Below, piece by piece: positions 16,422 through 27,297 of a stretch of DNA of 64,000 bases (position 1 is the stretch's first letter; every line of letters starts with the position of its first letter). A program made the translations under genes and the position numbers. The notes beneath the pieces were generated by a model. It had not been told where the DNA came from. It did not search any database and saw only the letters and a list, made by a program, of their open reading frames with translations. This stretch comes from Aquamicrobium lusatiense (GTDB lineage Bacteria; Pseudomonadota; Alphaproteobacteria; Rhizobiales; Rhizobiaceae): the NCBI RefSeq assembly GCF_014201615.1, contig NZ_JACHEU010000005.1, forward strand, positions 62,001 through 126,000, given 5' to 3'.

Positions 16422-17036
16422 TTATTGTTGCTGTTGCAGCGCCAGCCGCGCGCCCAGCGCCACGAAGGCGGCGGAAAAAGTGCGCCGCATCCACGCCATC
16501 ACCCGCGGGCTGCCGACCACCTTGTCACGCATGGCCGCGGCAAACAGGCCGTAGAGGGAAAAGATGATGAAGGTCGCCAGCATGAACACGCCCGACAGTT
16601 CCAGCATGCGCGCCAATACATGTTCCTCTCCGGCGGAAATGAACTGCGGCAGGAAGGCCACGAAGAAGATCGACAGCTTCGGATTGAGCAGGTTGATGAG
16701 GATGCCGTCGACCAGAACCTGCCGCACGCTGCGCGCATCCGTGTTGTCATCGATCCGCAGCGCGCCCTTCTCACGCAGGCTCTGCCAGGCCATGTAGAGC
16801 AGATAGGCGACGCCCGCATATTTCACGATCTCGAAGGCGAGCGCGCTGGTGTGCAGCAGCGCTGCAAGCCCCGTCAGCGCCGCCACCAGATGCGGAACGA
16901 TGCCGAGCGTACAGGCAAAGGCCGCAAGCACGCTGGCCCGCCCGCCCCGCGAAAGCCCGGCCGCCAGCGTGTAGACCACGCCCGTTCCCGGCGAGGCGAC
17001 GATGATGAGCGTGGTCAGCAGGAATTCGATTGACAT
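16422..17036 (-). CDS. LysE-family amino-acid/homoserine-lactone exporter
   Basis: A 204-residue membrane protein of the LysE/RhtB family with about six hydrophobic segments. It shows the family's N-terminal LIIVASPGTGVVYTLAAGLSRG (family: PGP..F....G...G) and the central LVDGILINLLNPKLSIFFVAFLPQF motif (about 118-140), where the NPK segment is diagnostic. It exports amino acids or derivatives; the substrate is unknown. The start at 17036 has GGAGGGG about 10 nt upstream. A second LysE-family gene lies at 19647-20273; the two are not close paralogues by eye. Confidence 0.9.
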   Translation of the reverse strand: MSIEFLLTTLIIVASPGTGVVYTLAAGLSRGGRASVLAAFACTLGIVPHLVAALTGLAALLHTSALAFEIVKYAGVAYLLYMAWQSLREKGALRIDDNTDARSVRQVLVDGILINLLNPKLSIFFVAFLPQFISAGEEHVLARMLELSGVFMLATFIIFSLYGLFAAAMRDKVVGSPRVMAWMRRTFSAAFVALGARLALQQQQ

Positions 17037-17155
17037 GCGGCAGTCCCCTCCCGAGCGCCCCGCCGGCGCAGGCAGGAACAATACCAGCCCATCGGCGCGT
17101 GGCAACCTGCGGATCATGTCCACAGGAACATCTGTTTTTCACCCTGCAAAAAAGT

Positions 17156-17175
17156 TGACTCTTACAGTCATGTAA
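17156..17175 (+). promoter_or_regulatory. Overlapping palindromes upstream of the inverse autotransporter
   Basis: TGACT/AGTCA (17156-17170) and TTAC/GTAA (17162-17175) overlap in an AT-richer patch 40-58 bp before the start codon. This is a plausible operator or promoter element; no matching regulator is identified. Confidence 0.35.
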
Positions 17176-17213
17176 TCTAGCTCGCGGCCACAGTCTCAAG
17201 CTTCGGATCTGCC

Positions 17214-19391
17214 ATGAAATCCTTCCCTGCCCTCGTCGCCGCCCTTCTGGCCGGCGTATGTCTGCCCGTGTCCGCCCTGGCTCAGTCGCCGCAACCCGTC
17301 GTCGAACTGCAGGGCGGGCTGTCCTATGGAACCGGCAATGGCAGCATTGGCATCACCTTCCCCTTCACGCTCGACGACGGCTCCTATCTCTTCATCGAGG
17401 GCCGTGGCGGCATGGCGGAACAGTCGGTGCGTTTCGGCTCCTTCGGCGCGGGCCTGCGCCGAAAACTGGACAACGGCCTGATCCTCGGCGGCTACGGCTA
17501 CTATGATGCGCTGCGCACGGAGCGCGGCAACACCTTCCAGCAGCTTTCCTTCGGTGCCGAATTGTTCGGCAGCGTCTTCGAGGCGCGCGCCAACGCCTAT
17601 CTGCCGCTCACCGGGTCACGGCTGGCGGAAGAGTTCAACAGCGCCTATGTGTCCGGCGACCAGTTGCTCTTCCAGTCGGGCCGCGAGCGTGCGCGCGCAG
17701 GCGTCGATGCGGAGGTGGGCGCGCGCCTGCCCGTGTTCCCGCGCGATGCGCAGGCGCAGTTCAAGCTGTTCGGCGGCGCCTACTGGTACGAAGGCAAAAA
17801 CATGGACGACACGGTCGGCGCCCGCGCCCGCGCCGAACTGGTTCTCGCCGGCCTGCCCGGCGTGCGGCCGGACGCGACGCTCAGCCTCGGCACATCCCTG
17901 TCCTACGACAACGAGGAGCATCTGGAGGCCGGTCTGCGCGTGCGCCTGCGGATCCCGCTCGGCGCCGGTGGCTCCGCCTCCTCCACCACGGCCTTCGATC
18001 CGCTTTATCAGCCCGTCGAGCGCGAGGAGAAGGTGCGCTCCCATCTCGGCACGACCGGCAATGTCGAAGCGGCGGAATATGTTTCCTCCGGGCAGACGGT
18101 CGGCAAGGTCGTCACCATCGGCCCGAACAGCGGCGACGCCTCGACCATCAACGGCAGCCTTGCCGCTGCCGGCGACAATGCGCTGGCGCTGGCCAGCGGC
18201 GAGATCGCGCTGACGCAGGCGCTTCTGCTCGGCACCAACCAGCATCTCATCGGTGGCGGCGGCACCCTTGCCGTGCGCGGTGCCGAAAGCGGGCTTGAAA
18301 CCACCTTCCGCAACGACGGCGTCGCCACCACCCTGCGCGGCACGAACCCGCTTGCCGACGTGGTGTCGATGGCCTCGGGCAGCGAGATCGCCTCCGTCAC
18401 CATGACCGGCGGGCTTGCCGCCATCCAGAGCACGGGCGCTGCGAACATCCTCATCCACGACGTCGACATCAGCGGCACGGCCGGCGACGGCATTCGCCTT
18501 GAGAACGTCACCGGCGCCACCATCGCGAATGCCTATATCCACGATCTCTACATCTGCGAGAACAACACGACGTGCGAGTTCGCGGTCGGCCGGCCGAACG
18601 ACGCGCCGCATGCCGCGGTCAGCGCGCTGGGCACCAGCGGCCTGACGGTGCGCGACACCGTCATCGAAGGCGTCACCTACGGCATCTTCGCCGGCAGCCA
18701 CATCGATGACAGCGGCTGGCCGCCGGTCATCACCAGCGCCGCCACCGACATCACCATCGACAATGTCTCCATCACCCGCTCGCGCCGCGAAGGAATCCTG
18801 CTCGTCGCAGCCAATGACGTCACCATGAACAAGGTGACGATCGACAATTCCGCGCAGGACCGCGACATGGACCTCGTCGTCCTGCAGGGAACCTCGGACG
18901 TGACCATCACGGACATGGCCCTCAAGGGCGGCGTCAACGGGCTGATGCTGATCACTTCCTCCACCCTGCCCGATGCAGCCGTCACCACGAATGTCCGCGT
19001 CGATGGCTTCTCCAGCGACGGCGCCAGCAACACGGGCATCTTCCTCAATCCGGTCGGCGACATCAGCTTCAACAATGTGTCGATCACCAATCCCGGCACC
19101 TATGGCGTATTCATCTACGGCAGCGACTATGAATTCCTCGGTGGGCCGGTGAACAACATCGACTTCGGCACCACCAGCATCAGCAATGCCGGTCAGGCCG
19201 GTCTCTATTTCATGGGACCCTCCATCGACCTGAAGGGCGATGTCACGGTCGCCGGAACACCGAAGGACTGCCTCGTCTCCGCCTGGGGCTCATGGGTCGG
19301 TGGCTCGCTCACCCAGAACCCCGGCTCCGTGCTCAACGTCAATGGCGCGGCCCTCGACGGATCGAACTTCCAGACCCGCTGCATGCCATAA
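17214..19391 (+). CDS. Inverse autotransporter (type Ve) with beta-helix passenger
   Basis: A 725-residue outer-membrane protein. Residues 1-23 are a signal peptide (VSALA/QS). About 28-255 form an inverse-autotransporter (intimin/invasin-like) beta-barrel: alternating amphipathic strands, YGYYDALRTERGNTFQQLSFGAEL-like and FEARANAYLPLTG motifs, ending LEAGLRVRLRIPLG. After a linker, about 290-725 are a right-handed parallel beta-helix with recurrent turns (TIANAYIHDL, LTVRDTVIEGV, ITIDNVSITRS, VTMNKVTIDNS, ISFNNVSITNP). Barrel before passenger is the inverse order of classical autotransporters. No LysM domain precedes the barrel, and no Ig-like repeats are present, unlike intimin. It is probably a surface adhesin or glycan-active protein. 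It is monocistronic with its own terminator. Confidence 0.82.
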   Translation: MKSFPALVAALLAGVCLPVSALAQSPQPVVELQGGLSYGTGNGSIGITFPFTLDDGSYLFIEGRGGMAEQSVRFGSFGAGLRRKLDNGLILGGYGYYDALRTERGNTFQQLSFGAELFGSVFEARANAYLPLTGSRLAEEFNSAYVSGDQLLFQSGRERARAGVDAEVGARLPVFPRDAQAQFKLFGGAYWYEGKNMDDTVGARARAELVLAGLPGVRPDATLSLGTSLSYDNEEHLEAGLRVRLRIPLGAGGSASSTTAFDPLYQPVEREEKVRSHLGTTGNVEAAEYVSSGQTVGKVVTIGPNSGDASTINGSLAAAGDNALALASGEIALTQALLLGTNQHLIGGGGTLAVRGAESGLETTFRNDGVATTLRGTNPLADVVSMASGSEIASVTMTGGLAAIQSTGAANILIHDVDISGTAGDGIRLENVTGATIANAYIHDLYICENNTTCEFAVGRPNDAPHAAVSALGTSGLTVRDTVIEGVTYGIFAGSHIDDSGWPPVITSAATDITIDNVSITRSRREGILLVAANDVTMNKVTIDNSAQDRDMDLVVLQGTSDVTITDMALKGGVNGLMLITSSTLPDAAVTTNVRVDGFSSDGASNTGIFLNPVGDISFNNVSITNPGTYGVFIYGSDYEFLGGPVNNIDFGTTSISNAGQAGLYFMGPSIDLKGDVTVAGTPKDCLVSAWGSWVGGSLTQNPGSVLNVNGAALDGSNFQTRCMP

Positions 19392-19411
19392 GCAGCGTGC
19401 GCGCTCCCACG

Positions 19412-19437
19412 AAAAGCCGGGCACTGCCCGGCTTTTC
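19412..19437 (+). terminator. Terminator of the inverse autotransporter gene
   Basis: AAAAGCCGGGCA pairs with TGCCCGGCTTTT around a single base, ending in a T-run; it lies 20 bp after the stop codon. Confidence 0.9.
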
Positions 19438-19545
19438 ACTTTCAGCGGCCCATGGTCCCTTTGTCCGGAGCAAGCACATCATTTGGCGCTGGCCTGAGAC
19501 GGTTTTCCGTGCTTTGTCGCAGCACTGAAGCTGCCGCCCCAACGC

Positions 19546-19605
19546 GCGAACCGGTTTCGGCAAAGCGCACCCCCGCGCAACAACAATGATCTGAAGCACC
19601 GCGCC
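19546..19605. repeat. Degenerate copy of a dispersed Rhizobiales intergenic repeat
   Basis: The pattern ACCGGTTTCGGC..CGCGCAACAACAATGATCTGAAGC matches the style of the short dispersed palindromic element found between genes in Rhizobiales (CATGTC..CGGTTTTCGGG ACAACGACATGCG..GATCTAAAGCGC). Other degenerate copies are near 27726, 29810 and 45297. Confidence 0.45.
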
Positions 19606-19646
19606 CGATTCTGCCCGGACGCAGGGTGCTTTCACGGAAACAGCCC

Positions 19647-20273
19647 ATGCATATCGATTTCGGCATTCTCTTTCTCTACGTGATCACCGTCATCACCATG
19701 ATCGCCATTCCCGGTCCGGTCGCCGTTCTGGTCACCGGCGCGGGGCTGGCAGGCGGCGCGCGAAAAGCCTTCAACACCATTGCCGGCACCAATGCCGCCT
19801 CGCTGGTGCTCATCCTGTTGTCGGCGCTGGTGGTGAAGGGCATCTTTGCCGTCAACGAAACCGCCTTCAGCGTGCTGAAGCTCGCCGGCGCCTGCTACAT
19901 AGGCTGGATCGGATGGGAGATTTTGCGGGAGTCCGGGGCCGGCGAACCGGAACTGGAGCCCGTCCAGCCACGGGTCGGCGGCTTCTCGAAAGGCTTCGTC
20001 ATGGCCATTTCGAACCCGAAGGACATCATCTTCTTCGCGTCCTTCTTCCCGCAGTTCATCGGCATCACCCCCGACCCCAACACCAGCATCGCCCTGCTCA
20101 CGGTGCTGTGGATCGTGCTGGATTTCGCGACGCTGTTCCTCATCTACCTGCTGGTCGCAAGGCTCCTGAAGCCGTCCGTCCACCGCACCATGCTGCGCAT
20201 TTCCGGCGCGCTGCTCATCATTGTCGCTGCCGGCGGCATCGTCATGACGGCAATGGAGCTGTGGCCAGCCTGA
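19647..20273 (+). CDS. LysE-family translocator
   Basis: A 208-residue LysE/RhtB-family exporter with about six hydrophobic segments. Diagnostic motifs are MIAIPGPVAVLVTGAGLAGG (about 18-37) and FVMAISNPKDIIFFASFFPQF (about 118-138). An LysE exporter pumps out amino acids or related metabolites; the substrate is unknown. The start at 19647 has a modest ACGGAA site; an ATG seven codons earlier is possible. It is followed 15 bp later by a bidirectional terminator shared with the convergent rpoD gene. Confidence 0.9.
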   Translation: MHIDFGILFLYVITVITMIAIPGPVAVLVTGAGLAGGARKAFNTIAGTNAASLVLILLSALVVKGIFAVNETAFSVLKLAGACYIGWIGWEILRESGAGEPELEPVQPRVGGFSKGFVMAISNPKDIIFFASFFPQFIGITPDPNTSIALLTVLWIVLDFATLFLIYLLVARLLKPSVHRTMLRISGALLIIVAAGGIVMTAMELWPA

Positions 20274-20291
20274 ACCCCGCCGCGGAAAAGC

Positions 20292-20322
20292 AAAAAGGCC
20301 GGGCAAATGCCCGGCCTTTTTT
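20292..20322. terminator. Bidirectional terminator between LysE gene and rpoD
   Basis: AAAAAGGCCGGGC pairs with GCCCGGCCTTTTT around AAAT. A-run and T-run on either side suit both convergent transcripts. Confidence 0.92.
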
Positions 20323-20340
20323 CTGAAATCGTAATGCCGC

Positions 20341-22350
<2,010 letters not shown>

Positions 22351-22732
22351 TCTTCTTCTGCCTCCGGACGGCTGTTCAAGCCGCGAAATCTAAGCCTGCT
22401 GCAAATTCGTCTGCGTCCGCTGAAACGACGCGTTCATCGCGACACTTGCCGCATCTCTCGTTAAGCCTGGATTAACCCTGGTCTCTTCATCGTGTCTCAG
22501 ATTTTTCACCGAGCATCAAACGGCACATCTGCATCTGCGTTCTTTTCGTCGACGCCCCGTTGAGTTGAAAGCAAGTCGGGTTAACAGTAATTCGAATCGA
22601 CCTGATTCCGTCATTCTGCCAATAGGTCAAGCGCCTGTGGCATGATTCGCCCCAAAAAAGCGAATCAATTGCCCCAAATGCTTCCTTAGGCCGCGGATCG
22701 CTCCTCAGCGTTCCGCAGACTGCTGCTGCCGG
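22351..22732. other. rpoD upstream region
   Basis: A 382-bp gap between dnaG and rpoD, locally AT-richer, that should contain the rpoD promoter(s). A hairpin GATTCGC..GCGAATC at about 22644-22667 lies just downstream of dnaG, with A6 in its loop; it may be part of dnaG's end. I see no gene. Confidence 0.5.
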
Positions 22733-24679
22733 CTAACTCCTGCCGGCTCGTCCCGACAACACTCCGAAGCCTTCGATCAGGGCCTCCGTCGCCTGCACAT
22801 CCCGGAATTGCGCCTGTATCTCGACAAGGCGCCTGTAATTCTCATCTGTGGGCTCGCTGGCGAGCGCGGCCTCGGCCTGCTTCAGCTCCTTATGTAGAGT
22901 GCGCGCGCTGCGGTGCAAGTGCAAGGCCTGCGCGAAGGCGTCGCGCGCATCGTCGAGAGCGGCCCCCTCCAGCGCCGGCCATTGCCGCGTGCGCCGCATC
23001 AGCGCCTCGGCGCGCTCCCATATTTCGGCGCATCCGGCCCGGCCAATCGCCTCGATCACCGCCTGCTTCTCGTTGGCCATGTCATGGGCCAGCGCATCCA
23101 GAAGTGCGGCATGCAGCTTGCGCAGGTCGCCATTGGCGAGGTCGAGGAACTCGATATGCTCGAAAAACTCGTCGATCAGCGCCGGATGATTGATGAGCGC
23201 CACCATGATCGTGGCCTCGCGCGCCGTCATCACCTCGCCGCCGCGCTTCACCAGCGCCGAGCGCCCGAGGCTTTCGGTGATGGCGTTGCGGCCGCCGCCC
23301 TGCCGCGACCACGGGCCCGGCCCCTTGAAGCCGTTCTGGAAATTGCCCTGCCCGCGCCCCTGACCGCGCCCCTGCCCCTGCTGACGGTTGCGCTGCGCGC
23401 CGAAGAAATTCTGCACCCGGTCGCGCATTTCCTGATTGTAGTGGAAGCGCACGCTTTCGTCGCGGATGCGGCCGGCCAGCTCGCGCAGCGTCTTTTCCAG
23501 CTCGGCCCGCCGTTCCGGCGTCTCGAAAACCCCGTTGGAAGTCTCGCGCGTCCACAGCATGTCGGCCAGCGGCCGTGCCTCGTTCAGCACGGTGCGGAAG
23601 GCGTCCGCGCCCTCGCTGCGCACCAGATCGTCGGGGTCCTTGCCGTCCGGCAGCAGCGCGAAACGCGCCGTGCGCTCAGGCTGGATCAGCGGCAGCACCA
23701 GATCGGCCGCCCGCCACGCCGCCTTGAGCCCGGCAGCGTCGCCGTCGAAGCACAGCACCGGCTCGCGCGTCATCCGCCACAGAAGCTCGATCTGGTTTTC
23801 CGTCAGCGCCGTGCCGAGCGGCGCCACGGCGTTCTCGAAACCGGCCTGCGCCAGCGCGATCACGTCCATGTAGCCTTCCACCACCAGAACCGTCTCGCCG
23901 CGCGCCACCGCCTTGCGGGCACGGGCGAAATTGTAGAGCACATTGCCCTTGTGGAAGAGTTCGGTCTCCGGCGAGTTCAGATATTTGGCCGGCGCGTCCG
24001 GCGACATGGCGCGCCCGCCGAAAGCGATGATGCGCCCACGCGAATCCGGGATCGGAAACATGATGCGGTCGCGAAAGCGGTCATAGGAGACGGGAACGTC
24101 CTGCCCGTGCACGACAAGGCCGCAAGCCTCGATCTCGTCGCGGCCGACCCCGCGTGAAGCCAGATACTCTTTAAGCGCATTGCGGCTCTCGGGCGCATAG
24201 CCAAGCCGAAACGATTGCTGCGTCGCCGGCGTGAGGCCACGGTCGCGCAGATAGGCGCGCGCCTTTGCCCCCTCCGAAGCCTGCAGCCGCTCCTCGAAAA
24301 AGGCCGTCGCCATTTCCATGACGTCGGTGAGTTCGGCCCGCTGCTTCTCGCGCGCCTCGGCCTGAACGTCGCGCGCCGGCATCGGCACGCCCGCCATGTC
24401 GGCCACGCGCTCCACCGCCTCGGGAAAGCTTAAGCCGTCCAGCTCGGTCAGGAACTTGAAATGGTCGCCCGAAACGCCGCAGCCGAAGCAATGGTAGCGG
24501 CCCTTGCGGTCCTCGCAGTGGAAGCTCGGAGATTTCTCGCCGTGGAACGGGCAGCAGGCCCACCAGTCGCCCTTCGGCGCGTTGGTTTTCCTGCGGTCCC
24601 ACGTCACCCGCGTGCCGATGACCGAGGAGATCGGCACGCGGTCGCGTATTTCGTCGAGGAATGAGGGCGAGAAGCGCAT
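22733..24679 (-). CDS. dnaG: DNA primase DnaG
   Basis: A 648-residue primase. The N-terminal zinc ribbon is complete (CCPFHGEKSPSF and YHCFGCGVSGD, about 41-72), followed by the TOPRIM/RNA-polymerase core (VVEGYMDVIALAQAG and FDGDAAGLKAA, carrying the Glu and Asp metal ligands, about 265-330) and a helical C-terminal DnaB-binding domain. A Gln/Gly-rich insert (RQQGQGRGQGRGQG, about 430-450) is an unusual low-complexity linker before the C-terminal domain. It makes RNA primers for replication. It begins MRFSPSFLDEIRDRVPISSVIG, as expected. Confidence 0.98.
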   Translation of the reverse strand: MRFSPSFLDEIRDRVPISSVIGTRVTWDRRKTNAPKGDWWACCPFHGEKSPSFHCEDRKGRYHCFGCGVSGDHFKFLTELDGLSFPEAVERVADMAGVPMPARDVQAEAREKQRAELTDVMEMATAFFEERLQASEGAKARAYLRDRGLTPATQQSFRLGYAPESRNALKEYLASRGVGRDEIEACGLVVHGQDVPVSYDRFRDRIMFPIPDSRGRIIAFGGRAMSPDAPAKYLNSPETELFHKGNVLYNFARARKAVARGETVLVVEGYMDVIALAQAGFENAVAPLGTALTENQIELLWRMTREPVLCFDGDAAGLKAAWRAADLVLPLIQPERTARFALLPDGKDPDDLVRSEGADAFRTVLNEARPLADMLWTRETSNGVFETPERRAELEKTLRELAGRIRDESVRFHYNQEMRDRVQNFFGAQRNRQQGQGRGQGRGQGNFQNGFKGPGPWSRQGGGRNAITESLGRSALVKRGGEVMTAREATIMVALINHPALIDEFFEHIEFLDLANGDLRKLHAALLDALAHDMANEKQAVIEAIGRAGCAEIWERAEALMRRTRQWPALEGAALDDARDAFAQALHLHRSARTLHKELKQAEAALASEPTDENYRRLVEIQAQFRDVQATEALIEGFGVLSGRAGRS

Positions 24680-24756
24680 AGCTCTTCATATAGACGCAGC
24701 ACCCGCGGAAGACGAATCGCTACGCGGCCCATGCACGATATTCACAGGCACGAACG

Positions 24757-24782
24757 CAAAAAGGGCGGCACATGGCCGCCCT
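24757..24782 (-). terminator. Terminator of the RcnB-family gene
   Basis: In the leftward reading GGGCGGC pairs with GCCGCCC around 5 nt and is followed by T5; it lies 20 bp after the stop codon of the RcnB-family gene. Confidence 0.85.
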
Positions 24783-24803
24783 CTCCGCTTGTTCGAACGC
24801 ATT

Positions 24804-25250
24804 TTACCGCGCTGCGATCACCCCGGCGATCAGCCCCGTGGCGAGCCCGACCAGCAGATAGTCGTTATCGACCTTGATCCACTGCTGGCCCGGTGCCGGG
24901 CGCTTCAGACCGTGGCGCTGATAGTCGCGCACCGGCGGGTGGCGGCGCCAGTCGGAATAGCGCTGGCCGCGCTTCCAGTTATGCTGCTTCGCATAATTCG
25001 GCTTCTTCGCCGTGTGGTGGTTGCCATAACGGCCATTGTCGCGGCGGTTGTCGTACTTGGGCGCAGGCTTCTTCTTGGCGTTGTTGTAGACAGGCTTTTT
25101 GTGGTTCTGCCCTTGCACGGGCTTGCGGTAGTCGACCTGAACCAGTTCGGCCTGCGGTGCTGCCGGCCTGTTGATCGGAGCGGCCTGCCCCTGAAGCGAA
25201 GTCGCAGCCAGCATCGAGATGGCCATCAGCGAGAGAATGATGCGTTTCAT
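24804..25250 (-). CDS. RcnB-family periplasmic protein
   Basis: A 148-residue exported protein: signal peptide at 1-23 (LQGQA/AP), a Lys/Asn/His/Tyr-rich low-complexity middle (about 45-100), then the RcnB-family C-terminus (RHGLKRPAPGQQWIKVDNDYLLVGLATGLI). The family takes its name from E. coli RcnB, which modulates nickel/cobalt efflux; in Rhizobiales there are several such proteins and metal specificity is not known. The ATG follows AGGAGCGC. It is divergent from the Na/Pi cotransporter gene, 385 bp away. Confidence 0.85.
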   Translation of the reverse strand: MKRIILSLMAISMLAATSLQGQAAPINRPAAPQAELVQVDYRKPVQGQNHKKPVYNNAKKKPAPKYDNRRDNGRYGNHHTAKKPNYAKQHNWKRGQRYSDWRRHPPVRDYQRHGLKRPAPGQQWIKVDNDYLLVGLATGLIAGVIAAR

Positions 25251-25635
25251 GGAAAGCGCTCCTGTGTTGTCGATGACTACAGGGATAGAACCCGGCCGAT
25301 GAACAGAAACTGAACAGGCGCATTACAATACCGTAATGAAATCCGCCTCTTATGCTGGTCACTTGATTCATGCTGTGAAGCCACACATCGCGCCCGGAGC
25401 CCGTTTTTCGACCTCCCGGCAAGCTGCCTGTGAAAACGCCTCCATACGGCCATATATATAAGACAAACTCCTGTAAGGGCTGGACAATATTGATTACCCG
25501 GCTAAAATATAAGCTCCTGATGGATACTCCCGCCATGAAATTGATTCGCCTTCGTTTGCGCGTTGGTCGCGCCCCCTGTTCACCGTGGCGGCTGCAAACA
25601 GCCTCCGTGGCGGCCGACCGTGCGGGAAGGTGTGC
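25251..25635. other. Divergent intergenic region with a palindrome
   Basis: This 385-bp region separates the RcnB-family and Na/Pi genes. It holds CATTAC-N6-GTAATG (25321-25338), an operator-like dyad, and an AT-rich stretch (25450-25520) that probably carries the rightward promoter. No gene is supported. Confidence 0.5.
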
Positions 25636-27297
25636 ATGACCGGATCCGTCGTCCTCATCCATCTGGCTGGCGCCGTAGCGCTGATGCTCTATGCCACCCG
25701 GCTGGTGAAGACGGGCGTCGAGCGCGCCTATGGCGATGTGCTGCGCCACAAGCTGCGCGCAACCTTGCAGAACCCGATCATGGCCGTACTGGCGGGCACC
25801 GGCCTTGCCATCGCCCTGCAAAGCTCCACCGCCGTCACCCTGCTCGTCGGCTCTTTTGCCGGTGCGGGCATCGTGTCCGGCCTCGCCGGCCAGCTTGCCG
25901 TGCGCGGGGCCGAGATCGGCTCGGCGCTGGTGGCCAAGCTTCTGACCTATGATCTGACCTTGCTGGTGCCGCTCTGCCTCATCATCGGCACATTCCTGTT
26001 CATGGCCACGGAAAGCCGCGACTGGCGCCAGAAGGGCCGCATTCTGGTCGGCGTCGGCCTGCTCATCCTGTCGCTTGAAATGATCGGCCAGGCATCGGAA
26101 CCGCTGCGCGAAAGCCCGCTGATGCCGATGATCATCAACTACTTCTCGGGCGACCCGATCACCGCCTATCTTCTGGCGGCACTGATCACATGGCTGTTCC
26201 AGTCCTCCATCGCCTCCGTGCTTTTGATGGCGACCATGGCCGGACGCGGCCTGATCACGCCGGAACTCGGCGTGGTTCTGGTGCTGGGCGTCAATCTCGG
26301 CTCCTCCATCATCGCCCCGATGCTGACCCGCAATTCCGAGCCCGGGGTGCGCATCGTGCCGGTCGGCAATCTTCTGATGCGCGGCATGGGCTCCATCGTC
26401 ATGCTGGTTCTGGTCATGACGTTCAAGCCGCAGATCGGTTTTCTCGGCGCCACCGCATCGGACCAGATCGTCAACGCGCACATCCTGTTCAACGTCATCA
26501 TCCTGATCGCCGGCCTGCCGCTGGCCGGTCTCGTCTACCGCGCCTCGGAAAAAATCGTGGCGCTCGGCGCAAAGCAGGCGGCAGAGCCGGTGCAGGTCAC
26601 GGAACTGTCGGCCCTGTCGGAGACGGCACTGTCCAGTCCGCCGCAGGCGCTGGCCAACGCCACGCGCGAGGTAGTGCGCGTGTGCGAGACCGTCGAGATC
26701 ATGCTCAAGCGCATCATCGAGCTTTACGAGAATGCCGACGAGGACAAGATCAACGCGCTGGCAGCCCTCGACGACCGCGTCGACGAGCGCCATGCCGCCA
26801 TAAAAATTTATCTGGCGAAGCTGATCCGCAATCCGCTCACCGAGGATCAGGCGCTGCGCTGCCAGGAACTGATCGGTGCCTGCGTCAAGCTGGAGCAGGT
26901 CGGCGACATCATCGTGCGCAACATGCTGGTCCATGTGCGCAAGAAGATGGCGCTCAATCTGGAATTCACGCCGGAAGGCTGGCAGGAAATCACCGCCTTC
27001 CACAGCGCCGTTCTCGCCAATGCCCGCCTCACCTTCAACGTTCTGGTGTCACGCGACACGGAAACCGCGCGCCAGCTCGTTCAGGAAAAGGACCGGCTGC
27101 GCGACATGGAGCGCGAGGCTAGCAACAGCCACTTCCTGCGCCTGCGCGACGGCACGCTGAAGTCGATCGAAACGAGTTCCATCCACCTCGACACGCTGCG
27201 CGACCTCAAGCAGATCAACTCGCTGTTGACCTCCATAGTCTATCCGGTTCTGGAAGAGCGCGGCCTGCTGCGCGGCTCGCGCCTGCGCGCAAGCTGA
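25636..27297 (+). CDS. Na/Pi-cotransporter family protein with PhoU-like C-terminus
   Basis: A 553-residue protein. The N-terminal half (about 1-310) has two inverted Na/Pi-cotransporter (NptA/YjbB) repeats with the signature QSSTAVTLLVGSF (about 56-68) and FQSSIASVLLMATMAG (about 195-210), each lining the substrate path, and about nine hydrophobic segments. The C-terminal half (about 335-540) is helical and PhoU-like (repeated E-L-I-x-A-C-V-x-L-E-Q-V-G-D-I-I), as in the YjbB group. It probably exports or imports phosphate. The ATG at 25636 has GGAAGG about 7 nt upstream; an earlier ATG at 25585 is less likely. Confidence 0.9.
   Translation: MTGSVVLIHLAGAVALMLYATRLVKTGVERAYGDVLRHKLRATLQNPIMAVLAGTGLAIALQSSTAVTLLVGSFAGAGIVSGLAGQLAVRGAEIGSALVAKLLTYDLTLLVPLCLIIGTFLFMATESRDWRQKGRILVGVGLLILSLEMIGQASEPLRESPLMPMIINYFSGDPITAYLLAALITWLFQSSIASVLLMATMAGRGLITPELGVVLVLGVNLGSSIIAPMLTRNSEPGVRIVPVGNLLMRGMGSIVMLVLVMTFKPQIGFLGATASDQIVNAHILFNVIILIAGLPLAGLVYRASEKIVALGAKQAAEPVQVTELSALSETALSSPPQALANATREVVRVCETVEIMLKRIIELYENADEDKINALAALDDRVDERHAAIKIYLAKLIRNPLTEDQALRCQELIGACVKLEQVGDIIVRNMLVHVRKKMALNLEFTPEGWQEITAFHSAVLANARLTFNVLVSRDTETARQLVQEKDRLRDMEREASNSHFLRLRDGTLKSIETSSIHLDTLRDLKQINSLLTSIVYPVLEERGLLRGSRLRAS

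Noticed and set aside
24979..27003. 674-codon leftward frame across the Na/Pi and RcnB genes
   Set aside because: Antisense shadow of the Na/Pi-cotransporter gene; composition is rich in His/Gln/Asp without a domain.
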